In this document: piece after piece, positions 33,003-44,995 of the stretch | How the letters are laid out: every line of letters starts with the position of its first letter | How positions within the stretch are numbered: position 1 is the first letter of the stretch | Origin: Norana najaformis | Taxonomy: Eukaryota > Annelida > Clitellata > Crassiclitellata > Hormogastridae | Reading direction: 5' to 3' | Length of the DNA stretch: 64,000 nt | NCBI GenBank assembly: GCA_964023275.1 | Contig: OZ029928.1 | Span: 1,240,001-1,304,000, forward strand | The notes under the pieces: model-generated | The model's database searches: none | Seen by the model: only the letters and a program-made list of their open reading frames with translations | Told to the model about the DNA's origin: nothing | Made by a program: the position numbers and the translations under genes

Positions 33003-35616
33003 CTAATCACATCACAACTAAATAAATTGCTAGTCATTTTGTAGCTTCAGCAAGTATAGAAATATATTTCTACAGATGTAGACACCTAAACAGAAGAACG
33101 ATTATCAAAATAAAAACATCTCATGATAATAAATTGGGCTAAAGTTATCAGCCGAAATGCTATTTGTTAGCTTTTATACAGCAGTTGTTAATCAGTCATA
33201 TTATAGCTGTGTAGAAAAATTGCTAAACTTTGCACAAAGATCTCAATATAATAAAAACTATAAAATGCCACTTTAACACGAGAAATATGCAAAATGCACT
33301 TGCTTTCCAATTTCGATTTTGAATTATTTTATTTCTGCAAAAACTTGGTTTGGCCAACTTACATTTTTCCGGTTATCTTGAGATTATTATTGCTTTTGTG
33401 CCAGTACAGATATTTAAAAATTTGAAAAATAATTCTGACAAACTGATTTCAATCATTTTATTCATTTTGTTCATATGAGCTTCAGTTATTTTAATAAACA
33501 CCATTTGTGAATTGGTATTTGTGTTGTTTTGCCGTCGTAATACATGCAGCGCTGTTAGATTCATTATATATATACATATATATATGTATATATATAATGC
33601 CTTTAAGTACAGTCTAGGTACAGGTTATATGGTTCTGAACAGCAACTTTTTATTGTAAGACGATTGGCAACGGCCAGTCAACGCAGTCTAGCCTTTATTT
33701 GTCCAGAACAGGTCTTTTGTAGAACCGTAGTAAACATGACATGAATTAGAGGTTGGGTAGCAGAAGTATAGAAATGCTGTTATCGCTTGACTAAACGTGT
33801 GCATGTATTATTCTTTGTGAGAAACTACATGCGATAATAACATCTGAATGTAAATCTGCGCAGACAGTAAAAAGACCTTAAATGTAGTTGTGCTTTAACT
33901 GCTGCTTCTGTCCGCTGTATTGTCTGCCAATTAAGCCAAGTCATTCACTGCTGTATCACAACTATTTCCCACATTTAAAACGGTTATCACTTGTCGCTGT
34001 GATGGGTCAACAGGGCAAAGACCGCCACTTTTCAGCCTCAAATAAGGTGCCCTCATCACGCGGTTTAATATTCTGGGTGCGAGTCCCTTATGATAACCCT
34101 TTAATTGCACTTTCTTACACTGTATTACTGTTGCACTTTTCAACCTGTCTTGCAAATTTTGTGTAGGACAGCATGCAAAATGTTAAGGAAAACGTTTTCC
34201 TTTCAACAGTACAGAAGCTAAGCCTAATTTCAATTCAAAAGGTGCAGAATGGAACTGAAAAAGTTAAAAAGTTGATAATTTACCTTTGGGCGCAAAATTT
34301 CATTGAGGCAGAAAGTTTATCTTTCTATCTTTTCTTTTTTCTTTCTCATGCGCATATGCTTCTAAACGAGAAACGCGTACTTCTGAATCCGTATAGCAGA
34401 GGCAGAATTAACAAGTAACCAACTCTCTTTGTATGCTAAATTTTGCAGGCTTGATTTACAGGTTTCTCTGAATTTGGAAAACACGTTAAGAAACATACCT
34501 TAAAATTGAATAATTACTGTTGCTAATGGTCGCGTAGTTGATTTTAAAACAAAATAGTTTGTACCTGGCTTCTTAGCAATCTATCCGTTAAAGTACCACT
34601 CATTTGGATTTAGAATGTCGGCGCGAAAGTGATTTACAAGTAGATATATTCGTGCATTATACACAGAAGCTAATAATTGAAAGCGGTCTATGAAAACCAA
34701 TTACAAGTTCAAGCGAAGCAATAACAACAAATTCTTCTAAAGACAGAGCAGAGAACTGGTTTTCGAGTTTATTCTAGTTAATAGCTTGAAGTCATATAGC
34801 AAGAACCCTAACTTTCTGAAGTTTCTGCAGGTGGCGTTGACGCAAGAGATCGAGCTGAAATAGATTTGAAAGAAACTAGGGCTTGAAGGCTAAATTTTTA
34901 TAAATCTTAAGTTGAACTTGAAAACCATTTATCGGTTGTCTATGTTTTTAGTTACATCAGCATTTGAATTCTAGTTGTAATTTAAAGCTCCTATAATGTA
35001 GTCGACGAATAAACGGGTAGACATGTTTCCGTCCGATATTGGCAAAATTTATAATGTGCCTTTACTTTGTAAAGCTTTTAACACAACTGAGTGTAATGAA
35101 ACAAAATTTATCTACAAAATCAGCTGTGAAGATCGCCACTTGCACTACCATCTTCATGTATGTATTTAGCATTTACAATTTTATATTTATTAATTTGTAT
35201 TCATGCAGTCATGTGCATTCATGTGCTCTCGCATTCAGTTATCATATTTCAGCAAAAGTACTTTAACAAAGTCCTCAGACAGGTGTGTAGGAATCAAACT
35301 ACAAACTGTTGGAACAAAAGCCTCAGTTTTACTTCACCATCTTTTTGAAGACTATTCCATTTCTCTTATCAAACCAACCATGTCTAAATTTCCTATTTTT
35401 CTTTGATCTGTGTTCACCACGCTTTCATTTCTCCAAATCTACATCTAGGTCCAAAACTCATCGAAATTACTAGTGTACCTACTTTTTCTTCGTTCTGGTA
35501 ACAATGACCTAAATCCTGGTCCTTGCGGTCTGGAAACTATTAACTACTGCCACCTTATTGTTCATTCTATCCAGAATAATTCCACGTCTCTTTACAATTA
35601 CATTACATAACCCGGT
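33003..35616. other. Gene A intron (part)
   Basis: No exon recognised. It holds a perfect 36-nt AT palindrome (33562-33597, built on TATATATACATATATATATG) next to a 2.0-kb stretch without identifiable content. Confidence 0.4.
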
Positions 35617-36990
35617 TGATATTACTGCTGTACATGTGACCAGGTCCTCGCCCTCACAACGTACATCGAAAACGGCTTCCAGAACAACCTCAAAACTGGA
35701 GCCGTTTTTCTGGACCTCACAGCAGCATTCGACACTGTTTGGCACACGGGGCTGCTGCTGAAGATCTCAAAGGCATTCCCAACGTGGTTCACGGAGATGA
35801 TAGTGGTCTTCCTCAGAAACAGACGCTTTCGGGTGCACCTAGGCGACAAGATCAGCTCGTGGAGAACCCAACTCAATGGGCTCCCCCAGGGCTCGGTCTT
35901 GTCACCATGCCTTTTCAACATCTATGTCAACGACCTCCCAACAACGCAATCTCGGAAATTTGCGTATGCTGATGACATCGCCCTGGGGGTGCAACGTAAA
36001 ACTCTGGAGGAAGTGAAAGAGGTGCTGAACGCGGACGTTGAGCGGCTGGTGAGGTACTTTAAGATGTGGCGACTCCAACCAAGTGTAACCAAGACAGTCT
36101 CCTGCGCCTTTCATCTCTACAATGCTCAGGCCAATCGAGAGCTGAGAATCTACCTCCACGGGCAGCACATCAGACATGAGCCGTACCCGGTATACTTGGG
36201 TGTGACCCTGGACAGGTCATTGACTTATCACGAGCACATGAAGAAAACAGCGGCCAAGGTTGGTACTCGTAACAACCTTCTAGGCAAACTTGCCGGCTCA
36301 AGCTGGGGAGCCAATGCCCTGACCCTACGCAGTTCAGCACTGGCCCTGTGCTACTCAACAGCTGAGTACTGTGCACCTGTCTGGGCTCGCTCAAGCCACA
36401 CGCGCCTGCTTGATGTAGAGCTGAATACATCAATGCGCATCATCTCCGGCACGCTTCGTCCCACCCCCCTGCCGTGGCTTCCGGTCCTATGTAACATCCC
36501 TCCACCACATCTTAGAAGACAGGAGGCGACGGCGAGACTACTCGCTAAGGTCCAACTGATTGATGGTCTCCCGCTGAACGCTGATATCGCGCTCCATCCA
36601 ACTGTGCGTCTACCGTCGAGACGGCCTGTGTGGCTGAATTCACCAGTGGACATGACGGCTAATTCGGTCTGGAGTTCCGAGTGGTCTGCAACTGATGTTG
36701 TAAACCATTCCCTCGTGTCCGTGCCATCTGTCTGGCCCCCTGGTTTCAGCCTGCCGCGTCGTCTCTGGTCTACTCTGAACCAATTCAGAACCGGTCAGGG
36801 CCGCTGTGCGGCGAATCAGGTTCGATGGAAACAGGCTACCTCCCCTTTCTGCAGCTGTGGAGAAATCCAAACTATGTCCCACATTGTTGATGACTGTACA
36901 ATAACTAGTTTCCCGGGCGGTCTATCCGCACTCCACGTTGCTGATGAGGCTGCTGCATGCTGGCTTAGCGCGAACTGCATACGCTAAATA
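35617..36990 (+). mobile_element. 5'-truncated non-LTR retrotransposon (jockey-like RT)
   Basis: An open frame from about 35620 to the stop at 36985-36987. It has reverse-transcriptase motifs: FLDLTAAFDTVWHTGLL (first catalytic Asp), LNGLPQGSVLSPCLFNIYVN and KFAYADDIAL (catalytic DD). Then come thumb-like sequence (PVYLGVTLDRSLTYHEHM) and a C-terminal C-x-C...H zinc-type end (SPFCSCGEIQTMSHIVDDC). It lacks the 5' half and endonuclease. I recall the family as widespread in animals and annotated as jockey-like; the clade is uncertain. Opposite in orientation to gene A and placed in its intron. The surviving frame is uninterrupted, so the copy is fairly young. Confidence 0.85.
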
Positions 36991-37408
36991 AATTACTGCT
37001 CACAACTTGGCTCCAAACGTCTGACGCATCTTCCTTCAGTTCAGACATAATTCATCACTCTGATACCAATGGACAGTAGGGCCCATTGCGATTCACCTAC
37101 TTACGGACATCGAGACTCGGGCCTTGCCCACGATATCTAAACAGACAAGATCGAGACGAGACCCGAGAAGTTTTGCTCGAAGACCGAGACGTGGGCCAAT
37201 CTGCCCTAGACAAGACCGTGATGAGAGGGAATAGGTAGGTCTCGAGGCCGTCTTCAGGAACAGAGAATGAGACTGCTGGTGACAGCCGAGGCTGTTAGCC
37301 ATAGCTCCCTAAAGGACTTCTTTGGAAATAAAGCACAGAGTAGAAATGGGATAGTGACTTGATAAACCTCAGGAGAAAGGCTTGGTTTGTTGAGAATGGG
37401 TAGACCAA

Positions 37409-37500
37409 ATCATGGCTGTAGCAAGATCGAAATCAACCTTCAGGGAGGAAGAGGTTGACAATAGAAAAAAATAATAGAACCAAAGCATCAAAGCTTGATG
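37409..37500 (+). repeat. Dispersed repeat, inverted relative to 63.4-63.6 kb
   Basis: Shared words with the minus strand of 63440-63550 are GTAGCAAGA/GTGGCAAGA, ACCTTCAG/ATCTTCAG, AGAGGTTGACAATA and AAGCATC. The plus frame begins MAVARSKSTFREEEVDN and the other MDVARRKAIFSKGEVDN, so a short coding-like stretch may have been carried by an unknown element. Confidence 0.4.
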
Positions 37501-38346
37501 AAACTGAAGAATCTTAAGTAGCTCGGTTAAAATAAGATCCAGAGCACAGAGATTCTTGAGGGGCGACAGGATGAGGTTATAAATTTTATACAGAGTTGTT
37601 TGTTTGGAGAAGCTGAGATGGTGTAGAGAAATTTGTGATATAAAAGCATCGAGGGAAGGACTTTGGGAAAGAGTTATCCTGACTTGCAGGAAAAGAAATT
37701 GAAAAATTTCTCAGCAAGCGACGATTTTTGGGAGGAGCTTGATAAGCTATCGTATTTATCGCAGCGATAGATCTGTATCCAGAGGTTGCGGGTTTTCGCC
37801 TGCTAATCGGATTCCGTTAATCGACCGTCGGCATTGCAAGCAGTTGGCGCACACATGTCTCTGTCATCAAGCACCAATCTTACAAGAAGGCAAAAAACTT
37901 GAAGATAAATCCAGGAGAGAAGAGAGATGCCGAAAGAAGACTATAATTCGGAATATGACTCTACTTTTGTCAGCGGCGGTAATGAGGCTGACGATCCAGG
38001 AAACATGCGCAGCGGAAGATGCCAGGCGGGTCAACGAAGGTCTGAATGGGACGCGAACAGTATTGTATCGCAGCAGCTGCCTGATGTATCGAGACAACCC
38101 AACAGCACGCCGATGACAGATGACGAAACTGGCCATCGTAAATCAATTGTGATAATTAAAGCAAAAGCATTTGTCACATTCCTTTCGTGGGGTTTTCTTG
38201 CCAACATTCTTCACAGTACATTCCTTTTCATAAGGTTTTCTTTTGCACAATTTTTTGACAGTTAAAATAATCCGCTGTCGTTCTGTCATGCTGAAAATGC
38301 CACGTTAGCTTTACTTAACACATTACATCGAAAATGTTACGTTAAA

Positions 38347-38378
38347 ATGATGGACTGTCCAAGAGGACAGTCCATCAT
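38347..38378. repeat. Perfect 14-bp stem hairpin
   Basis: ATGATGGACTGTCC, a 4-base loop AAGA, then the exact reverse complement. Too short a context to call a transposon or RNA gene. Confidence 0.7.
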
Positions 38379-38916
38379 GAAGGTTATGAGTTAACGCTAG
38401 CTAAATAGCACTGCATTTCTCACACTACAGAACATACGGGACTGCTTTGACAAGAACTTTGTGGAATGGGAATGTTCAGATAGTCGTCTTTGGACGACAG
38501 TGTTTGATGCATCCTTAGTTATATTACGAACATTTTACATGTATGAAATGGAATTTGAGTCAAAGGTGATATTGGACACAGTGATGATCGTCACTTGAAT
38601 TATACTGTATGAATTAACGTGAATAGCAATCAGTTATGCATTATTGCACAAATTGATTGATATACATTAATGTAATTGAACACAATATTCAAAGTGAGAG
38701 AACTTTAGTGATGATGTAGGTTGGTGAATAAATCACTTAGTTACAATAGAGGAAGAAGGTCGAATTCTTAAGGATAGAACACGGAGCGAGACAGTTTGAG
38801 GCTCGATAAAGTTAACTAGTTGGTTGTAAGCTAGGGTGAAGGTGGGCAGAAATTAGCAATTTATCGCATTCTACTTTGTCAGCATTATCAGATGGAATAA
38901 AATTGTGTTTACGTAC

Positions 38917-39204
38917 AACAATCCGTCACTCTTATGCTTTTGGATGCAGTCGTGTTTGTCATGAGATTAATTTGGTTAGAAGGTCGACATGTGTAGCTGC
39001 CATTCGCTGATGCATTGAAAGAAGAGGTACTGCTTAACACATTTTCGTAGTCATCTATCCATGTGATATTTGGCAAAGGATAGGCATTGGTCACTTCACA
39101 GATCAGGTTAACATGAGAACCATTCACACAACTACAAGAATTTGTTCCATTGTCACAATTTGCGTCAGCGGAATATATCCGGATGTTATCCGTCTTTGCA
39201 GGGA
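38917..39204 (-). CDS. Gene A: Ig4 exon
   Basis: A 288-nt exon, phase 1-1: acceptor tttgcttgattttcag, donor GATTGTT/GTACGT. The start is Cys-rich (ADANCDNGTNSCSCVNGS). Then comes an Ig core: HVNLICEVTNAYPLPNITW and NGSYTCRPSNQI, ending IRVTDC at the donor. It has several N-glycosylation sequons. The extra N-terminal cysteines are a special feature of this membrane-proximal domain. It aligns over its full length with 58857-59144 of gene B but is clearly more diverged than the other Ig exons. Confidence 0.85.
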
Positions 39205-39344
39205 CTGAAAATCAAGCAAAATGTCGTTTAACTTAAATTCCTGTTTCTTAAGTGCACATGCACAACTTTTAACAAAAAAACAAGATAATGCAATTTTTGC
39301 TAATTTTGGAGAATTCATTTTATCTATAGCCACGTTTAACTCCC

Positions 39345-39575
39345 GCCGTTCTGACCGATTGCTTTTCTAGACTCCACATGCATGCCCACCAAACAACAGC
39401 CCAAGTGTCTTATCTTGTAAGTTTTGAGCCGTTTATAATCGCATGACGGAGAGTACCGGCTCGAGCGTCCTCTCAAACGGTTACTGTGTATAGACCTCGA
39501 GTAAGTTCTTCCCTCACAATGGCTCAGCGCCATCGATTGATGTTTAGTCATTAGTTAGTGGCACAAATAAAAATA
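39345..39575 (+). mobile_element. SINE-like repeat
   Basis: The tail half (CCTCACAATGGCTCAGCGCC, ATCGATTGATGTTTAGTCA, CACAAATAAAAATAA) matches the elements at 24940 and 44830. The same copy is present at the orthologous place in gene B (59280), so it predates the A/B duplication. Confidence 0.5.
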
Positions 39576-39976
39576 ATCCAATCTTTTGAAAAGTCACTGG
39601 TTGGGACAACAAATCTTCTAGATTATTTAATAAAAGCATTCAGCTACAAAATATTTTCTTTTCCTCTCTGGAACTACGTCTGCAAGTACGCCAATATGCC
39701 AGCAAAAACCCAATTCATTGTTTGGCATGGAAGAAATGGACATCGTGAAAACTAAGACAACGCGATGTAATAACTGTAATACATGTATATAAGTGCATCG
39801 CATTACGTTATATATTGTGGTTTTTTCAGCTTGTTTGGATACATTTTAAGACTGACATCAGTTGCATCTGACTCCTATTAAATATTTGAGATGTACTATT
39901 TAAGTGTCGATTTTAATATTTTTCTCACATTTATTATGTGAATAATGTTGCATTCATCTGTAGAAACAAAACTTAC

Positions 39977-40248
39977 CACATTGACGAGGTTGCTGATGCC
40001 AGTAGTATAAGCTGCAGACGATGAATTGACTTTGTTAGAAACAGTGCATTGGTAAGTTCTGTTGTCTTCTGCCAACGCCAACACGTTGCCAGTGGCCACT
40101 ACTTTCCTTGTAGTTACATTTGTCCAAGTGTGACTGGGTGATGGGTTGGCAGAGGAATTACAGGTTAGTTCAATGAACGAACAGACGATATCGCTATTTG
40201 CTGTCACGTTCACTGTTCTGCGAGAAATGTTAGGAGTCGTTGGTCCGT
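39977..40248 (-). CDS. Gene A: Ig3 exon with 1-nt deletion
   Basis: Acceptor ttcaattgctttag; core IELTCNSSANPSPSHTW and NRTYQCTVSNKV. The exon is 272 nt against 273 in gene B. One C is missing near the 3' end (GCATCAGC-AACC), so the frame reads SNLVNV instead of SQPRQC and the exon leaves in phase 0 at a canonical GTAAGT donor. Joined to Ig4 this soon meets a stop (after QILVVV). Skipping this exon would restore phase, because Ig2 ends and Ig4 begins in phase 1. Either gene A makes a three-Ig protein, or it is damaged here, or the base is an assembly error. Confidence 0.75.
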
Positions 40249-40588
40249 CTAAAGCAATTGAAGCCATTTTGGTTTCTTTAGAATACCACAACTACCACAT
40301 CTATAATTCGAAACACTCCCTAAAAACTATTTCTCTGCAATGTAAAAACCCGCAATCTCATTCTAAATGAAAAGATAAGAAAGCAAATTCCTGACCGCGC
40401 GTAAAGCTGCTGTTTCATAATAGTTTCTAAATTTTCTTAGAAGCGAGACATTGACCAATTGATTGCCTAAGGTCATCAACTCATGCAAGTAAGTAGAAAC
40501 ACGGAGTTAAATAAATCTATAAAAATAAATAAAAGAAATAAAATGCAGACAGGCAATTGTTCCATCACTTCCAAAACATTTATAAAAC

Positions 40589-41361
40589 GGTAACAGGACA
40601 ATAACCCCCCGGACAATTACCCCCCGGACAATTACCCCCGGACAATTACCCCCATGCAAATAACCCCCCGGACAATTACCCCCCTGACAATTACCCCCAT
40701 ATACAGTAAAGAGTAGACATGAAAGACTTACCACACATCAAAAACGAATTATTAGACAATTATCAGACAACTGGGCACAGAGTAGACATGAAAGAATTAC
40801 CAAACATCAAAAACTAAATATTGGACAATTATTAGACAATTGGGCCCAGACTAGACTCTTTCATGTAGTGTGGTAATTCTTTCACGTCTAGTCTGGGCCC
40901 AATTGTCTGATAATTGTCCAATAATTAGTCTTTGATGTGTGGTAATTCTTTTATGTCTAGTCTGGGCCCAATTGTCTAATAACTGTCCAATATTTAGTTT
41001 TTGATGTTTGGTAATTCTTTCATGTCTAGTCTGGGCCCAATTGTCTGATAATTGTCTAATAATTAGTTTTTAATGTGTGGTAATTCTTTCATGTCTAGTC
41101 TGGGCCCAATTGTCTAATAATTGTCCAATATTTAGTTTTTGATGTTTGGTAATTCTTTCATGTCTAGTCTGGGCCCAATTTGTCTGATAATTGTCTAGTA
41201 ATTAGTTTTTGATGTATGGTAAGTCTTTCATGTCTACTCTTTACTGTATAGAGGGGTAATTGTCCGGGGGTAATTGTCCGGGGGGTTATTTGCATGGGGG
41301 GTAATTGTCCGGGGGTAATTGTCCGGGGGGTAATTGTCCAGGGGGTTATTGTCCTAGAACC
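40589..41361. mobile_element. Foldback (TIR) element with 8-bp target duplication
   Basis: A 773-bp insertion absent from the matching intron of gene B (61717-61722 region), which gives the empty site. It is flanked by TATAAAAC (40581-40588 and 41362-41369). Ends are GGTAACAGGACAATAACC and the inverse of GGTTCTAGGACAATAACC. Each end carries several ACAATTACCCCC units. The inside is a long imperfect palindrome made of repeats of about 70-77 bp containing GTCTGGGCCCAATTGTCT, roughly two or three in one arm and five in the other. No coding capacity. The 8-bp duplication suggests hAT-type mobilisation. Confidence 0.85.
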
Positions 41362-41679
41362 TATAAAACAGCCTGGAATTAGGATTCTAGGCAATTGACG
41401 ATTAAATATGCTAACCGAAAGAATTAAGAATTAGTCTATATGAAAGTGCAAGTGTTCAACTGGTTGTCTTTTTCAAGTCTTACGATAACTGACCCAATTG
41501 TGTTATAGCATTTTCTATTACTGGACCAGAATTGACCCAGCGCATGCGTCAAAACTAGTACACCGAATGTATGGCGTTGATAAATCGCAATATTTTATAC
41601 TGCAATTATAATAAAAATGCATTATATGAAACTATATTTGAAAATGAGTGTAGCTTTAATTGACAACAACACAACTCAC

Positions 41680-42027
41680 AGTAGACCCCAGTGATTGGAT
41701 AAGTTGCTCCTATGTAGACGTTCGATGGTGCGTTGAGAGCTGAATCGGGTTTATTTGCAGGTGGCAGGAATTGTGCTGTGCAGTCGTACGACGGAATTCC
41801 AGCTCTTGTTGCAAAAACGGTGACTGAAGAAGTAACGGAGACGTTTGTTTTTGCAGTAACAGCATTTGGAATGTTTATTCCAGATGTCGTCCAATTGAGA
41901 ATCGGCGCAATTGGAACGGATATCAATGTTTCTGAGGCTGTTCTGTATTCCACAGCGCAAGTCATTGTCAGCTGATCGCCTTCTACCACCTCTGAACCAT
42001 TATTCACCGTCGGTGTACCAGAGGAAC
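41680..42027 (-). CDS. Gene A: Ig2 exon
   Basis: A 348-nt exon, phase 1-1: acceptor gtgatcttttag, donor TACT/GTGAGT. Ig core: VEGDQLTMTCAVEY, ILNWTTSG and RAGIPSYDCTAQF, with a long loop between the first Cys and Trp. It ends GVYC at the donor. It differs from the gene B copy at about 7 of 116 residues and has the same length and splice sites. Several sequons (NVSVTSS). Extracellular, second domain from the N-terminus as far as seen. Confidence 0.85.
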
Positions 42028-42690
42028 CTAAAAGATCACAAAACAACGATATTGTTATGCATCTGCGGTACATTTTCAATTTATAAAGAAATGTGACAGA
42101 AACATAAAGACTGTCTGGTTCTGTATTAGGCGTGTGAAAGCAGGTCAGCTAGTAATAGTTTTCTCCGCAAAAATATTGATTTTAAAGGCAATTTTCAAGT
42201 TCTGTACTTAGCTGCTGTGTTGTGATATTCCAGTTATTGTCGGCCTATTGAGCAACAAGTAATTGCCTTAATCCTGATGGTTAAAGCAAAACCGGAGAAA
42301 AAACATATTTATGTATGAGTAAGTAAGTAGTTACTGTAAATATATTTATGTATGTGTAAGTTAGTAGTTACTGTATTAGCATCTGACAATTGCACATGTA
42401 TTATATTGCAAAGATCAGTTACATATACGTTATACTAGATTATTACATTTACAAATATAACAGATAGACATGCACAACTAAATATAACTGAAGGTGACAT
42501 CGATTCAAAATGCTACTCTTCAACAGTTTAGATTTAACAATAGTTATCATGAAACGGTGTCAATGAAAGGGTGCGTACTGACAGACTGAAGAAATCTGGT
42601 TAGATTTTAATTAGCTCAAACCTAAGTGATAGGGTTAGGGTCAGGGTTAAGTAAGATTAAGCAAGATTAAGTTGGCTGATTTTCAACACT

Positions 42691-42752
42691 TAGCTAGCTC
42701 ATGAGGAGACTGCCTGCATAGCTGTGCAGGCAATTCCTCATGGGCTAGCTAG
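42691..42752. repeat. 62-nt imperfect hairpin
   Basis: TAGCTAGCTCATGAGGA and TGCCTGCA pair with TGTGCAGGCA and CCTCATGGGCTAGCTA around a short loop; arms of about 28 nt with four mismatches. Pre-miRNA-sized, but could be a MITE relic. Confidence 0.6.
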
Positions 42753-44829
42753 CATGGCCTATGAACTGGCCTTAGCTGATAAATGTTCCAGCTTTGGCTA
42801 CAAGCATAAAAACTTAGGTTGTCTGTTGCTGAACAAATACCATTGCTTTGGATGTGGAGAAATTCTAAGTTTTGCATTAGTCAAAAAGGTATTAAACACT
42901 ATGCGAGCAAAACTACGACGAAAGTGTCGGATGTGTGTGTGTGCTGCGATAGTATTATTGTCTTTGTAAGAATGGGTGAATTTGCTAGACAACATGTAAT
43001 AATCAAATCTAGAGTTTTGAATAATTACTGAATTAATTCTTAAAATTTAGAATGAAGCAGAATAAAAATTAATGTTAAGTTATGTTGGTAAAGTCAAATG
43101 TTAAAATGCATGATTTGGTAACTCACCAATGATATTATATTTAAAGTGATTTGCCACCTCTATGTGGAACCCAGAGTTTTTGAGGCATCCCAAGCTGGAT
43201 TACGGTGTTATTCGCAGCCCCAAAATTATTGTAGATTACTACATAACATTATAATGTTTCTGCAAGAGGGCGGATTCTGGAACCACTCCAACCATGACCC
43301 CACCTATGTTTAGAATTCTACACGAAGAACAGGTGTGCAATAACGGATACAAGACTACCACGCCGATCATGGCCTTCCCCAAACTCAGATGCAAGGCATG
43401 GTGTAAATTGGCCCGTGGATCCGCCTATGCCGCTTCATCGCGATCCATAATGATGCTCCTGCCGTAATAATGATGATGTTGATGACGGTGATGATGATGG
43501 TGATTGTGGCGGTGATGATGACGATCATAATGATATTGACATATTCAAGGTTGTGTTTTAAAGAGATTCCAATGTGCCATTCAACGATTGGTTTGAGACA
43601 ATATGCAACAAATTGACTGTGCTTGAGTATTATTCTTATGAAATGGTGCTGCTAATCCAATGGAGACAGAAACATCACGGTTAAGAACCTCTGAATGAAT
43701 AATAGACGAATAATGAGAGATTAACGTGCCAGGCATCAAACCTGAATCAGACTCAGTGGCTCTGGGAGGAAAATAGTAGACGGCGGAAAGATAGGCCTAA
43801 AGCTAACTAACCGATCATTTTACGAAATGAAAGGTTTTAGGGACTGCAGTTGGCCTAAATTAACAAACTGACCCAACCGTCATAAGAAAATACAAAACAA
43901 ATGCTGTCAGATTTTGGTCTTAAATCTTACCATCTATGCTTCTCTAAATTCTTTGGAGAAAAATCATTATGTTTAAAAAATTTGGGTTTCCTGCTGGAGT
44001 GTATTAAAGCAGTTGGGTACGGCAGTTGCTGAAATCGTGCAATCAATTATTGCTTTTGAACAATACCATAGCAATAACATTAATGATAACATTAAACATT
44101 TTATTGTTGAAGATTAATTAAACAATAACAATTACCCTACTTAAGACTGAATATTTTAACTTTTCAAATAGTCTTAACTACCCATATAATACACAAAAAA
44201 AGAATTCTTTGTGTCAGCGTAAAAGCTCGACTTTAATTCAGAGAGTTTCCCATTTCCACGAGGGTTAGCACAAGAGTACACACATGAGTAAGAAAAACAT
44301 ATTGTTGAGATTGTTTGCTCAAAGTGATAACAACGAGCGCTTCGCATCAAAATTAGCAGCGAGTTAGAATGCATATGCAAACTGTGCCGCCTCAGTCTTT
44401 GCAGCCATCGACCTTAACTAACGATAATTTCCGAAAGGCTCAAAACACCAACAAATAAGGTTTTCGGCCCGTTGACGAAATGTCTCACAAGGCGTTGCTG
44501 CCAGTACTGTCACGTGGCTGGTTCTGAAATTACTTAATAGCGGCAGAAGAATTCAGAGCGATAGCCTCTGTCGGCGACAGATAAATAGTTAATGTAGCTG
44601 TGCGCTTAAGTACTGGATGGTTCATAGATAAATGGGATAAGGAATGGTGCTCAATACACAGCTCTTCTAGGGAGTCATTTGATGAAAAAATGATGGCTTA
44701 AACTTTGCAAGCCTAGTATCTAAGTTACTGGGAAAGCTCGAGCCATACTGCCTGTTAGTTCTAAGTTTCTTTACACCTAGGCTTCATATTGGCATAATGG
44801 AAACACTATCGGTCAAATTTACCTCTACT

Positions 44830-44995
44830 CGATGTGGCAGGGTGGTTGATTGGTTGAGCACTCACCTTGTAACATGAAGAGTCTATCCTAAGATGATTAC
44901 TGTGTAAGGACCTTGAGCAGGTCATTCACACACATATGGTTACTGCTATGAACAGGTATCAATTGATTCGTCATCATTAAATATATAATATTTGT
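44830..44995 (+). mobile_element. SINE-like repeat
   Basis: GGCAGGGTGGTTGATTGGTT resembles a tRNA A-box region. ATTACTGTGTAAGGACCTTG and the ATCAATTGATTCGTCAT tail follow the order of the copies at 39345 and 24940. Confidence 0.45.

Larger units (their letters stand above)
36991..38916. other. Gene A intron with unassigned repeats
   Basis: 37085-37210 is rich in GAGAC/CGAGAC repeats. 37409-37500 resembles 63420-63560 in inverted orientation (listed separately). A hairpin lies at 38347-38378. No exon recognised. Confidence 0.4.

Noticed and set aside
33363-33376. Possible 14-nt microexon between gene A Ig4 and membrane exon A
   Set aside because: Weak acceptor, and its length would break the phase-1 join into the exon at 33002.
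40581-41369. CRISPR-like array because of regularly spaced repeats
   Set aside because: The repeats are mirror-imaged about a centre and flanked by an 8-bp duplication, as in a foldback transposon; the host is an animal.
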